Source: Salvia splendens
Lineage: Eukaryota; Streptophyta; Magnoliopsida; Lamiales; Lamiaceae
Assembly (NCBI RefSeq): GCF_004379255.2
Contig: NC_056048.1
Span: 5,146,001-5,210,000, forward strand
Direction of reading: 5' to 3'
Length of the DNA: 64,000 nucleotides
In this document: positions 48,421-59,900 of the stretch, piece after piece
Layout: each line of letters opens with the position of its first letter
How positions within the stretch are numbered: the stretch's first letter is position 1
Notes under the pieces: generated by a model
Seen by the model: the letters and a program-made list of their open reading frames with translations, nothing else
Databases searched by the model: none
Told to the model about the DNA's origin: nothing
Program-made: the position numbers and the translations under genes

Positions 48421-49676
48421 TAGGGATGTCAATCGGGCCAACCCGTTCGGGTTGTCGGGTCATTCGGGTACGGGCTATTCGGGTTATGATTTTTTCGGGT
48501 TATAAAAGTTCGACCCTAACCCTAACCCTTCGGGTTTCGGGCTAACCCACCGGGTTATTCGGGCCAATGCGTATTTTTAATTCTTTTAATATTTTCAAAA
48601 AAATAATACGTATTTTAAATTTTCTTTAATTATATACATATTTTTAATTAATCATTCAACAATGAAATACGTATTTTTAATTTTCTTTAATATTTTTTAA
48701 AAAGATTAAGTTATTTAAATTTAAATAACTTATTCATTACATAATTATTTACAAAATATCTATCAATAGTATGTTTATGTGTATGTATTTAAAACATAAA
48801 TCAACACTTTGTTTTAAATTCAAACATAAACCAATTCGTAGAAAATTGAATAAAATTTTCATAACGTGAGAGGTGCACGTAGATGTAACAAAATTATTTT
48901 GAATTGTTAAAGAGTGAATTATCAAGATGCTAGCTAATTGGAGTAATTCTAAGTTTTCTTGAATTATGATTGGTCAAATTTAATTTATTCCAGCTTTAAA
49001 TAAGTCAAATAATAATTTATCTTTATTTTAAGAATCATCAAAGTACGCATAATTCAATGACGAAGCGACGCCAAAACACTTTGCACTATTATATTGGAAA
49101 TATACTAAATGAAAGCTTTTATATACGAGTATTTATGAATCCATGAACCACATAGTGATTTTTTCGTGATCTTATATAGTCGGTTGACGTATTTGGATTT
49201 TGCATGGTTTTAGAAGGTTGTCTTGGATGATTTTGATTATATTTCTATATTTTGGTATGTTTACATATTAGTTGAGAAATGATAGAAAATGGATTAAAAA
49301 ATGTACACAAAATATGTGGATGTGCAGCAGCCTTGTTTGAGTCAATGTTTCTTGCAATTTTGAAGTCTGATAAACCCCTAATACATATCATTCTCTTCAT
49401 CTTCGAAAAATCTTCGCGTGGATATATTGCACGCCTCAATCGGAGCTTTGTAGAGAAAGTTATGACCGTTACAAAAACTGCTCGCTGTGAAGAAGCCTTC
49501 AACCCGACGGGCCGACCCGTAACCCGAACGGGTCAGCCCGCCTAACCCGAAAACCAGAACGGATCAACCCAAATGGCCCGATTTAAAATTCGGGTTGCGA
49601 AATTACAACCCCAACCCTGTATTTTTATCGGGTTATTCGAGCCGGCCGCGGGTTCCGTGTTATATTGACATCCCTA
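48421..49676. mobile_element. hAT-type non-autonomous element, 1256 bp
   Basis: The ends are TAGGGATGTCAATCGGG and, inverted, TAGGGATGTCAATATAAC, the same family as the 196-bp MITE at 5110. The flanking 8-mers GCTATAGA (48413-48420) and GCTAGAGG (49677-49684) match at 6 of 8. Subterminal regions are full of CGGGTTATTCGGG words in inverted arrangement. The AT-rich 1-kb core has no transposase-like frame; the 88-codon frame at 49279-49545 has no recognisable domain. Confidence 0.75.
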
Positions 49677-50205
49677 GCTAGAGGAGGTTGGCGAGTTAGG
49701 TCCACTTAATAAACACTATAATTAGCTTCCTTTAAAACGGCACTATTAATTGAGAGTGAGGACTTTTCAATGGTCTTAGGAGCTTTTAGGAGTTACGTAT
49801 TTAGGATTGACAACCCTAATGTTTGTAACCAACGTTTGCATCGCATGAGCATAAACTAGGTGACTCGTTCTATCAAAATAAGAACTGTGCTAGGGTATTG
49901 TAGTCGGAATTTGTATAACCATAACTGTGAACGCACATCCGTGGAATTCCCTTATCTCTATACTTTTATCTCCGTGATTTATTTGTAATTAGTTGTTTAT
50001 TGCTTTCAAACTTTTCTTTGTTTTCAACAATTCCCAAATCTTTCAGTGTTCCAAATAGTAATTGAGTTTTATTAGAGGATAGCCAGTCTGTGATTGTTTT
50101 ACCCATGATCGATATCCGGTACTGACCTTTAGCTATACTATTCCTACTCCGTATACTTGCAGGTATTTACAGTGCTAATAAAAAGTGCATCAGCGTGCTG
50201 GAGCT

Positions 50206-50535
50206 GAACCTGGACGGGATGTATCTGGATGACCCGAACGTAGTGCACGCATGAGGGCATCCTCGTGTCAGGCCACATTTGCATGGTTCACCACGTTATG
50301 TTAGTCATGTGTTTATCGCAAATTTAGACTGCCTATTTGGTCTATTTTAGTGGTCCAAAAAGATTAAGTTAAGCTTATATAAAGCACAACCCAACGACCA
50401 GGCCCAAATAACAGCCAAAAGACCATTAACAAGATCCAAGTCCAAGGTCCCGACACATGGCCTCGGCATACGCGTATGGGTTTTACACCTATTTTTGGCA
50501 CAGTAGTTATTACTTGTAATAATTTAGCCTCATAA
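50206..50535. other. Unassigned sequence
   Basis: A GC-richer block at 50180-50280 has a 28-codon open stretch (SANKKCISVLELNLDGMYLD...) that I do not recognise. It adjoins the LTR-like end and is more likely retrotransposon leader than a gene. Confidence 0.3.
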
Positions 50536-50538
50536 ATA

Positions 50539-50859
50539 CTCCCCCCGTCCACAAAAAATATGACACATTGTGAATGACACAGATTTTAATAGATAATTAG
50601 TAAAGTAAGAGAGAAGAGAAAAAAGTAAGAGAGAAGTAGTGTTAGTGGAATGTGTGGTCCATACTATTAGTAAGAGAGAAAGGAAAAAAGTAAAAGAGAA
50701 GTAGTGTTAGTGGAATGTGAGGTTCATATTATTAGTAAGAGAGAAGTGAGAAAAGTAAAAAAGAGAAGTTGTTGAAAACTTTCTTTTTTTAAATGTGCTT
50801 TATTTTTCGTTGACAACCAAAAATGACAAATGTGCTCTATTTCTCGTGGACGGAGGGAG
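50539..50859. mobile_element. Stowaway-type MITE, 321 bp
   Basis: The TIRs CTCCCCCCGTCCAC and, inverted, CTCCCTCCGTCCAC are flanked by TA on both sides, the Tc1/mariner Stowaway signature. Internally a 65-bp unit (GTAGTGTTAGTGGAATGTG...) is duplicated at 50636 and 50701. Confidence 0.88.
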
Positions 50860-51063
50860 TACAAGTTTAACGAAGATGCTAAAACCAATATGAGATTAAT
50901 TCATGCACATTAATTAATCCTATAGCTAAATTATGTGACCAACTTTAGTCCATTAGTTTTGGAATCAGTTTAGAAAAAATAAACAAAACACAGTTATGTA
51001 CACGAAACGTAGATCGATTCTATATCATTAAATTTCACAAAATTAAATACTACATCACTTATA

Positions 51064-51272
51064 CTCCCTCCGGACAGATTTGGTTCGACACGAGTTTTAA
51101 TGCATAATTGGAAAAGTAAGAGGGATAGAAAGAAAAAAAGTTTTAAAATATTGTTAGTGGAGAATGGGTCCCGCCTCATTAGAGATAAATGAATTTCTAA
51201 AATTAGACAAATCATACTTTTCAGGGATAGATTAAAAAGAAAATAGTTCATACTTTTAAGGAACGGAAGGAG
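51064..51272. mobile_element. Stowaway-type MITE, 209 bp
   Basis: The ends are CTCCCTCCGGACAG and, inverted, CTCCTTCCGTTCC, flanked by TA. The interior includes ATTGTTAGTGGAGAATGGG, a typical Stowaway internal word. Confidence 0.8.
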
Positions 51273-51383
51273 TACGACATAATCAAAATGTTTTAGATTC
51301 CAACAAGGCCGAATTAAATTTGAAAATGAGGTTATAATACACCCATTTTGTTACATTTAATCAAATAAAATAAAAGACATATA

Positions 51384-51590
51384 CTCACTCCGTTCCACAA
51401 TAGGAGTCACTCTTATTGTGGGCACGGGTTTTACGAAATTTAAATAATAATGAATTGGAAAAGTTAGTGAAATATGAAATCCACTTTTTTATATTGGTTT
51501 TATAGTAAAATGTGAGTGAAGTGAGTTAGTGGAATGTGAGACCTACTTATCATTTATGGTAAAAATGAAGTGTGACCGTCGAGGGACGGA
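51384..51590. mobile_element. Stowaway-like MITE, decayed right end
   Basis: The left end CTCACTCCGTTCCACAATAGG (in parts) follows TA. The right side keeps only CGTCGAGGGACGG without a clean TA, so the right boundary is approximate. Confidence 0.5.
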
Positions 51591-52556
51591 CCAAAAAATA
51601 ATCTATGAGGAGTGCAATGCGACGTCTGTTCCGATTAGGCCGAGATATGGCTCGGGCCGTTGATGGGCTGGTTGTATATGGCTCATTTGAGCAATGGAGA
51701 GAGTTTCTCCGATACAGTCTAGTGTGAAATTTTATTGGACATTAATTGATGTACTAATAATTATGTGATGCTACAGAGTCCAGAGTGAAATTTAGTCGAT
51801 GTATTTATTATACGGGGGAAGTCACATTTTCGGCTTACAAGTTCAAAGTCATTGGAAATAATTAAATATGAGTATTTGTTTTGAGGTTTGATATTATGTT
51901 AATCAGCATTAATAATTGATTTTAGCTAACATAGTATTTGTTCTATTACAAAAATGACACTTAAATATGCAAGGTTATTCATTGTCAGTTCTCAGTTCTG
52001 ACAGTTTGTATTTGTCAGCTAAATCGCACAAATACGTATAATCTGATAGTATTAAACAATTTATGAAGGCAACAAAAATCAGTCCGCAATAAATACATAA
52101 GATATTTGTGTGTGCATTTAAAACTACGAATTAAAAGTAAATATGAATATATAAAGAATTTAATATTAGGACTAGGAAATGTTGAGAAATTTAATTGAAA
52201 GAGCCATGTAAACAAACTGATTTTAGTACTATTATTTAGATTTGAAACTTACTATTTCAGTGAGCAAACTAATATGGAAGTAATTGAAATAAGTAAAATA
52301 TAAACGCAAAATTCGAACAAACACTGATAGAAATGTAGCAATTACACAGAGATGAGGATCTAATCTTGTACTAATAGAGAGTTGCAAAACCCTTCTCTTC
52401 TTCTCACATGCAGGTGTAGTTCCAGCAACCAGTTATAATTTCAACCGACTTCAACCGACTAGGAAGCAATACAAAACTGATTTCATCAATAACCTATTTT
52501 AAAATATAATATATTGAAATAAATTATGATAATTTCAATTGGTTGGGTCACAATTT
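51591..52556. other. AT-rich intergenic DNA
   Basis: No gene or delimited repeat is seen between the Stowaway cluster and Harbinger copy D. Confidence 0.5.
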
Positions 52557-52715
52557 GAAGAGCATCCGCATCGATCGATCTCGTCTCTCCGAGACGAGAC
52601 CTCATCGAGACAGCGATGCAAGCTCCCGTCTCGTCCCATAGCTCGCACGGAAGAGGAAGCTGGCGAGCCAGCTCGCCACGCGCCTTGTCCACGTGGCGAG
52701 CTCCCGTTAGTTCGT

Positions 52716-52747
52716 GACGCCCACTCGTCGGCCCGCGAGTGGGCGTC
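52716..52747. repeat. GC-rich hairpin in Harbinger copy D
   Basis: GACGCCCACTCG pairs perfectly with CGAGTGGGCGTC around TCGGCCCG. It is the same hairpin and position as in copy A. Confidence 0.88.
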
Positions 52748-53008
52748 GTTTATACACGCTGAAAATGTTTTTTTTTTAATTCAGGAAAAATTCAAAAATA
52801 AAAAAAAAATCCCAAAAATATACTAGCCGTTTATAGCCGTTTTTTTCAAATTTTTAATTTTTTTTCTATTTTTTTAAGCCCCCAATCACTTCTATAAATA
52901 TCAAATCATTCCCACACATTAATCCACCATAAAAACTCTCTATTCGCACTCAAACACTCTACATTCTTCATCTTAAAACATTATTCTTCTCCCAAATTTA
53001 ATACATTC

Positions 53009-53275
53009 ATGGATCTATTTGAGCAAATGCGTCGAATAATGAAAGAATCGCTAGAAGAAGATCGAGGTAGGGAGGAGGCGGAAACCGCAGCAACTCAAAG
53101 GCGATCCCGGATTTACATCCATCGTGACCGGGAGGAAGCCGCCGCAAGGTTGGTATGCGATTACTTCTGTGAGAACCCGGTATGGGGAGAGACCAACTTC
53201 CGTCGCCGTTTCCACATGCGGAAACGGCTATTTCTGCATATCATCATTAGACAACTTTTTCTTCTGCTTCTTTGA
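53009..53275 (+). pseudogene. Harbinger transposase, deletion derivative (copy D)
   Basis: The frame starts MDLFEQMRRIMKESLEEDRG and keeps the N-terminal block NFRRRFHMRKRLFLHI. It then fuses to the element's 3' untranslated end (CTTTTTCTTCTGCTTCTTTGAG, matching 40100-40120 of copy B, in parts). The DDE core is gone. The 88-codon frame is intact. Confidence 0.85.
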
Positions 53276-53616
53276 GTTTTGAGATTTTGAATTTAGAGAG
53301 AGAGAGCGGAAGATTTTAAATTATGTATTTTTAATTTATTTTAGGATTTTAATTATGTGTTTGTTTTTTTTTAGAATTTTAAGTTGTAATTTTATTTTAT
53401 TTAATGATGTGTGTTTTTATTAATTGAATTTGTTGGAAATAAAAATAAAAAATGAAATTGAATGAATAGTTAAGGGATGAGATGGTTAAAAGACGGTTAA
53501 GAGATGAAGGGATGCAGGTGTTGTCTCTTAGTTAAGAGATGTGGTGGAAAGTACAGTGGGACCCATGAATAGTGAAGAGATGAGACGGTTAAAAGACGGG
53601 GATGCGGATGGCCTTA

Positions 53617-53905
53617 CCCACCAAATCTTCAATCAATTTCTGTACTTTTTAACTTGGTTAGTTGAGCTCAGTCCCTAGCTAGAATTTTAACGAATAAAGC
53701 TCTCTTACCAATAATCTTGAATACAACCTAAGCTTAAGCTCTAGTAATTTCTCACAAAAATCTAATACTACTAATATGATTTTCAGTGAAAAGCAAAAGT
53801 GATTAGGATAAAGGAGCAGGTACTACAGCTTACTGAGAATAAGTCACCGAGCCACAACTTTCACAATCAAAGTCATGGCAGAATTTGATCCTACAATTTC
53901 ATATG
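53617..53905 (-). other. MOM1-like 3' UTR and flank
   Basis: This short stretch between the MOM1-like stop codon and Harbinger copy D presumably holds the 3' UTR. No poly(A) signal is chosen with confidence. Confidence 0.4.
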
Positions 53906-56900
53906 TTATTGGTCGTCAGATAAGCAAACGACATCTGGTTCAGCAGCAGATGTTTGGCTGCCGAGTATATTATTACCTAACATTTCCAAGTCAGATTGCT
54001 CCAAGGGATGAAAAGTAGAAGGGATATCAGGTACAGGGTAGTTACCATTCTGAGGTATATAAGGTTGACGATCTGCAACTAACACTTGTTGTGTAAACCC
54101 GGGGGGTGGATGAGGCAGGCCTCGGAAATCATCAGTGTTTTGAGCAACCAAACCTGGTGAAGGCATCCGCCAAGCATTTTGTAGTAGCCCTGGTTGTGAA
54201 GGTAGCTGCACAGGCTTGGGTGATACTTGGGGTAGCCGCAGTTGAGGGGCTGGTGAACAGGTGTCAGCCGAACTGGGTGCACCTACAGTGGGTGGTCTGC
54301 ATGGTTGAAGATGAGGAGCTGCAGAACGAACCCCACCTGCTGCACGGAGGCTTGCGGGAGTGATGGCACTGATGACTGGGGGTGGTCTGGGCGAATGGCT
54401 TGAAACATGCGCTGTTGCAAGTTGTATAGGATGGGTCGTAACATTACGAATGCCCACAGGGGAAGGTCTCACAGGATGTGACCGTGCTAGCTGTGGGACA
54501 GCTGGAGTTGTGGTCGGTAGAGTACGGGCAGGTTGGGAAGCTGAAAATCCAAGGGAAGGTCTGACGGAAGGCGGCAGCATGGAGCTGGGTGTACCTGCAT
54601 CAAGAGCTAAGATCATTACTAACATTGACAAGCACATGCCACTACATGTAAGAGATTGATTAGATGACTAAAAATGGGCAGTTAACTAAACCAAACCGAG
54701 ATCAGACAGGCTAGAGCAAATTCCAGAACTGACTGGGGAATTCCAAGTTTTGTTCCCGAGTCAACAAACCCAGATATCAACAAATAAAACCCCACAATGA
54801 ATAAACATTCATAAACATCCAGAATTAATTCAAAAGGAAGTTCTAAGTACATGAATTTCATCTCAGGTAACACACTGTACAAATAAGTGTGATAGTACTC
54901 TTGACATGATTTTTGGTGGTCTTCCCCCAAAATGCTGCAGTTTGTTTCGAAAGATAAAAATACAGACATGTTACATAAATAATCTTCTTAATAATCACTT
55001 CCTTTGCATTTCCAAGGCACTGATTTTCAAGTCTTACCTTCTATTAGATTCACACCACCTAAAACAATTTCTCACTAAAAGACATTGGCTGCTGAGAAAC
55101 CTGATGCAATATTAACAAAAGAAAAGAGCTGGACTTCTGGTTTTATACCTTGCTGCATATTTGGCAGCCCAGAAGGCTTTTCCGAACACTTCAATCTGAA
55201 AGCAGCGGCCAACATTTTACTGAGAGCAACTTTCTTCTTGTTTTTGTCAATTTCATCCTTGTTCAATCTAAATTCAGCTTCGTTCTCCTTACATTTCACC
55301 TCATATTTATTACGTATTTGAGAAATCATCTCCTCTATCTCCTTCTCGCAGTCAAATTTCAGCTTTGCAATCTGTTTAAAGTTGAGCAACCCAATAATAA
55401 AAATGAGAAAATAGTAAACACAAACAATGATCAACAAGAAATTCCAGACTGACCATCTCCACATGATGTTTTTCCAATTGTTCAGCTTCTCTATGGATCC
55501 TATCTATCTCAATTTGAAGTGGGTCCGGTAATGAAGATGGAGATGAGTTCCAAGAAGGATAATGAGTTGGATTCAGAAGGGACCCAGGTTCATGAAGAGG
55601 GGCTGAATCTATGTCCACTTGTGGAATAGCCTGATTTGGCTGTCCTGATGTGCTCACAACTTCTTGTGGAAAAGCCACATCATTCTCCCTTAGAATCTGA
55701 TTTTGCTGTTGTGATGTACTCAACACCTCCTGAGGTACGGCCATATCATTCTGCGGAACAGCGTGAATAGGCCTTCCTGGTAATTCGGCATTTTGTTCAT
55801 TAGCAACTACACTAGAAGGACCTACATTCAGGCGATCAGAATGCAATTCCAAAATCTCTTCAGTCTGAGGAATAGATCCAGACAAAAGAACTTCAGTTCC
55901 CTCAGGCCTTGCAGTTTGCGATGAGCTACTTTCTTGATCATTGTGTCCAGTAGCAGGCGATTGGTTACGGCTAAGAGAGATATCAACTGATAAAGAATGC
56001 AGCTGCCCAAAAACCACATCTACTGGAGCTTTGTTGGATGACTTGGTTGTTAAAATATTACCAGTTATAGGTGATTCCAAGTAAGGCGGCACAGGCGCTA
56101 CAGAGTCGGTGGGTTCTGAAACTGCTATTTCAATCTCCAGAGAACTTCGATTTTCTTCACCTTGTGTATCTGGGTCCTGAAGTTCAGCGGGTACCATGTA
56201 TTTGTCAGATTTATTTTGTTGGATTAATACCAACTTGCAGTAGTATTAAACACATCCTTAAAAACATTGAGTTATATAGTACATAGAAAAATAAGGGAAA
56301 TGGGAACTGGGGAATAAACCACTTCCATACGAACTTGGTAGTTAACAAATCAGGCATGAGCACAGGACGTTCTAGAATCTTTCACCATGTCATGGAACAA
56401 CGAAATTGGAATAAAAATTAAATATTTTCTAATATATCTCAATTGAAGGAACCTTTATCTGATTACATGGGGTCAATTTATAAAACTGCATGCATTAAAG
56501 TAGCTGTAACTGAATAAATTTGATCACCTTTAAATTTCACCTGAATGGAAGAAAAAATAGACAAACATAGGCAGATATGAATAACTAGATAGATAAGTAG
56601 AGAAACACCACATACATTCTGTGGCAAAATGTCACGACATTCTTGTGAAACTGTGGTTTGCTCTGTGCACAATGATGGCTGTCCTGAATTTTGCAGACAC
56701 CGGCTGGCTACCACCCCTGGTTCACTTCTCTGTCTCATCAAATTATCAGACAAAGAAGTTTTCCTTACTTCATTGGACGCCTCCTCTAATGGACAACTTA
56801 GTTCACCAGGCTGGTCGTGCCCCATAGTTTCATTAGGAACAGTCTCAGACACTAGTGGATGCTCGTCAGCAACCTGCTCCACAGGGGCAGGTTGCTTCAT

Positions 56901-59900
56901 GGGATTAGCCTGCCTATTATTTACAGAATTCTTTGACTGATCGAGAAGCTCAGCTTCTGAATCAATGGTTACCAATTCTTTCACAGGAGTTTCGCTGCAC
57001 ACTGCTTCAACTGGTGCGCCTGTTGATGAAATGGAAGGAATCAAATCACTGCATTGTCTAGAAAAACTCTTATTTGGGTTGTTCTCCAGATGCTGCCCAC
57101 ACTTATCCCCATCACCACCAACCTTGATGCATGTACTTGGCTTCGGGTTACCAGCATCATCATCTGATTGAGAACCAAGTGACTGATGACCATTAATAAC
57201 CCTTAGTTCACTAGAGCAAGCTTTTACTTTGGCTAGCCAATCAGCTGCCTTTTGTCTCTCCTCATTGATAGCAGCTAAATTCTTTGCCTCTAGATTTTTC
57301 AGCTGTAAATCTTTTAGGAAATTATTTTCTTTGATTTTATCCTTAAATTTAACATTCAAAAGCTTTAGTTTATCCATTCCCGCAGAGGCTTGACCATGTA
57401 TAGACCGAATAAAGGCGCACTCCAATTTGTGGTCTGTCTCCAGTTTTACCCTTTTATCCTCCCAGGTTTGTTTCAACTCCTGGATTTTCTGTTGGTGTTC
57501 CTGTATAAGTTTCTTCATCCGCTTATCACATTTTTTCTTTATTTTCTTGATCTCATCATTATCTGTTTCACTAGCACCAGTTTTATCTTTCAGCCCCACT
57601 TTCAGCTGTGAATTGGCAGATTTTTCTCCAATCTCCTGTTCCGCACTTTCCTCTAAATATGATGAACAGTGTAACTCCCTCTCATTAGCATTTGATGTCC
57701 CCCTGCTGAAGTCTTCTTCAGATAATAAGCAATATCTGTTCAAGCGCGTAATGTTGTCTGAGCACTGCAAATACAACCTCTTGAGAGACCGCATCTTTGA
57801 ATAAACTGAGCTGGCTTCTTCTTCAGTGCATTGATAGTCCAGAAGCTGTTTTGCCAACATGAGTGTTTCCTTCTTATCAACCTTTTGTTTTGTGATAGAT
57901 GCTGCAACCCAACACTGACAGAGCAACATATAATCAAATCTATTGAGTAAGCAAAGTCATAAACTAATACAGTCTAGTTTTCTTATTCGTTTACTATTGC
58001 AAAAATGTTATTTGCTTTATTACTAGGTATGAAAATCCAGGTACTGTTATAGTCTTATTCCCTCAAGTATCAATCACTGGAAAAACCAGATTATTTTCAA
58101 CAGCATAATCTAATAGTTTAGCCATAAGATGGATGGTATTAGGTTGTTTTACACGATAGTTAATAATATATCCAGGAAAGGAACTTACCAAAGAAATTTG
58201 AAAAGCCTGCACAATTGATGTTGGGCTGCTACTGACATGATGATTCTTGATCACATATTCCAAAAATAATTCAGCCACCTGATTGACATTGTCCTGCATT
58301 TCCATGCATGTGCACAAATAACAGGGAGTAAATACACTAAGGTGATATATATCTGAAATATACTATTTGATCTAGCTTGAACAATTATCATGAAGCTTGA
58401 TAACGAAATAATGGAATCTCTGGTTCCATTTTCACACTTCAGTCTATTAAAGTTCTTCGATACATCACATGTGAAACTTCACATATCTAGTTCTGGCCAG
58501 CTGTTCTCTACATTATTAATATTATTACATTTTATCATTAATAATATAGGCATCCGTTCATCCCAATGCATTAGGCCTCTCATACCAGTGACTGCATGCA
58601 TTGCTGGTCTAATGACTTCAATTTCAACAGAGAAGAGCATACGCACTTACTGAGGTAAATTCTTTAATGTAGAGATTCAACAGAAAATGTACAGATTTAG
58701 GTAGCAAGAAGCAATTCACTTCTGAAGGTGTAAAGATACAGTACTTATAGGATCGAGTAATAAACCAATAAAGAAATATCGTGAAGAATCCCCAACACAA
58801 TCTCATGTTATATTATGTATTACTCCCTCCGTCCCAACTAAGTTGAGTCAAAACTTTTGGGCACATAGATTAAGAAATTGTGTTGAAAAGTAGGAGAGAG
58901 GAATAAAGTAGGAAAGATAAAGAGAGAGTGAAGTAGGTGATGAGATAAAGTAAGAGTGATTGGATGTTTTGTTATTTGTCAAAAAGGAAATGAATGACTC
59001 AACTTAGTTGGGACATCCCAAAAAGGAACACGACTTAACTTAGTTGAAATGGAGGGAGTAATAAATTATGTAGTAATAAGTGAGGATAGATTTCAAGTTG
59101 GTTCACGAAGGTCCCAGTACTACCCTAGAAATGGCAGAGCTAATAATCAAACATTCACATGACACATTATTACTGCACCGACTCTCGCTCCCACTCGTAA
59201 GAAACAAGATCTGTTATGCTAGTTGACAACTCCACCACAAAAACAATTTTTCTCATAGATATAGAATCACAGTTTTTCTCATTCGCAAGGGGGTATAAAT
59301 AGAAAGTTTATGACTCTGCTATAGGGAGCGATGTAAACGAGTCTAGTTGATTGCTTCTGTATCCTTTGAACTCATAAGAAGGTGATTTGTTTCGTTCATT
59401 CAAGTATATAGCAGTAAAAAATTTGCATCTCCTTGCTTAGCCTTGCAAAAAGATAATTCTGCATTCACCAAGTGTATGGTGATATGATACAGATCAGCCA
59501 ATTCAAGTTCATTGGGTGCAGATGGGTATTGGGTTGAGGATGAATCAGTAAGTTAATAGGTTGGTTAGTTATTCAATGATTTTAGTTGCTTAGATAGAAT
59601 CAGACGTCATCAGGGTGGGTGCTTAGGAGTATTTAGGAGGTTATTTTCTTAACTACGAATAGGAGGGGTAGGAAAGTTGTTTCTGGACCCAGATTGGACA
59701 GGAGATATTCCTGAGAATTGAGGAAATAGATCAGCTTTTACTCTTGCTTCATCAAGCAGAAATTTAGGCTTATAATTTTCTTTCTCGCAGTTGTTTCTCT
59801 CCTGGCTAGTAGGTCGTAATAAGCCCTTGACTCGATTATATGCAAATTGAAATGGAATTAGTACCCACTTTCCTGGGCTTGCAGCCGTGCAGATAACCAT

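Larger units (their letters stand above)
47800..50205 (+). other. Gypsy LTR-like relic with nested hAT element
   Basis: This is non-coding. The right part (49900-50205) reads like the end of a plant Gypsy LTR: a pyrimidine-rich tract, GATCGATATCCGGTACTGACC, CTATACTATTCCTACTCC, then GCTAATAAAAAGTGCATC. The left part (47800-48420) carries an 80-bp tandem duplication, and the two sides are separated by the 1.26-kb hAT element. Neither end could be fixed, so the class assignment is tentative. Confidence 0.35.
52560..53613 (+). mobile_element. PIF/Harbinger copy D, internally deleted
   Basis: This 1054-bp element has ends GAGCATCCGCATC and, inverted, GGCCATCCGCATC. No matching target duplication is visible (GAA left, TTA right). 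Subterminal features match copies A-C: CTCGTCTCTCCGAGACGAG, the hairpin, and TTAAGAGATG words on the right. The transposase interior is removed. It ends 292 bp beyond the MOM1-like stop codon. Confidence 0.85.

Noticed and set aside
49279..49545. 88-codon frame within the 1.26-kb hAT element
   Set aside because: No hAT dimerisation or DDE-like motif is present, and the frame runs into the CGGGTT-rich subterminal repeats. It is not a transposase.
50178..50263. Short frame SANKKCISVLELNLDGMYLD preceded by an acceptor-like TTGCAG
   Set aside because: It looked like an orphan exon, but it directly follows Gypsy LTR-end-like text and has no partner exon or recognisable domain.
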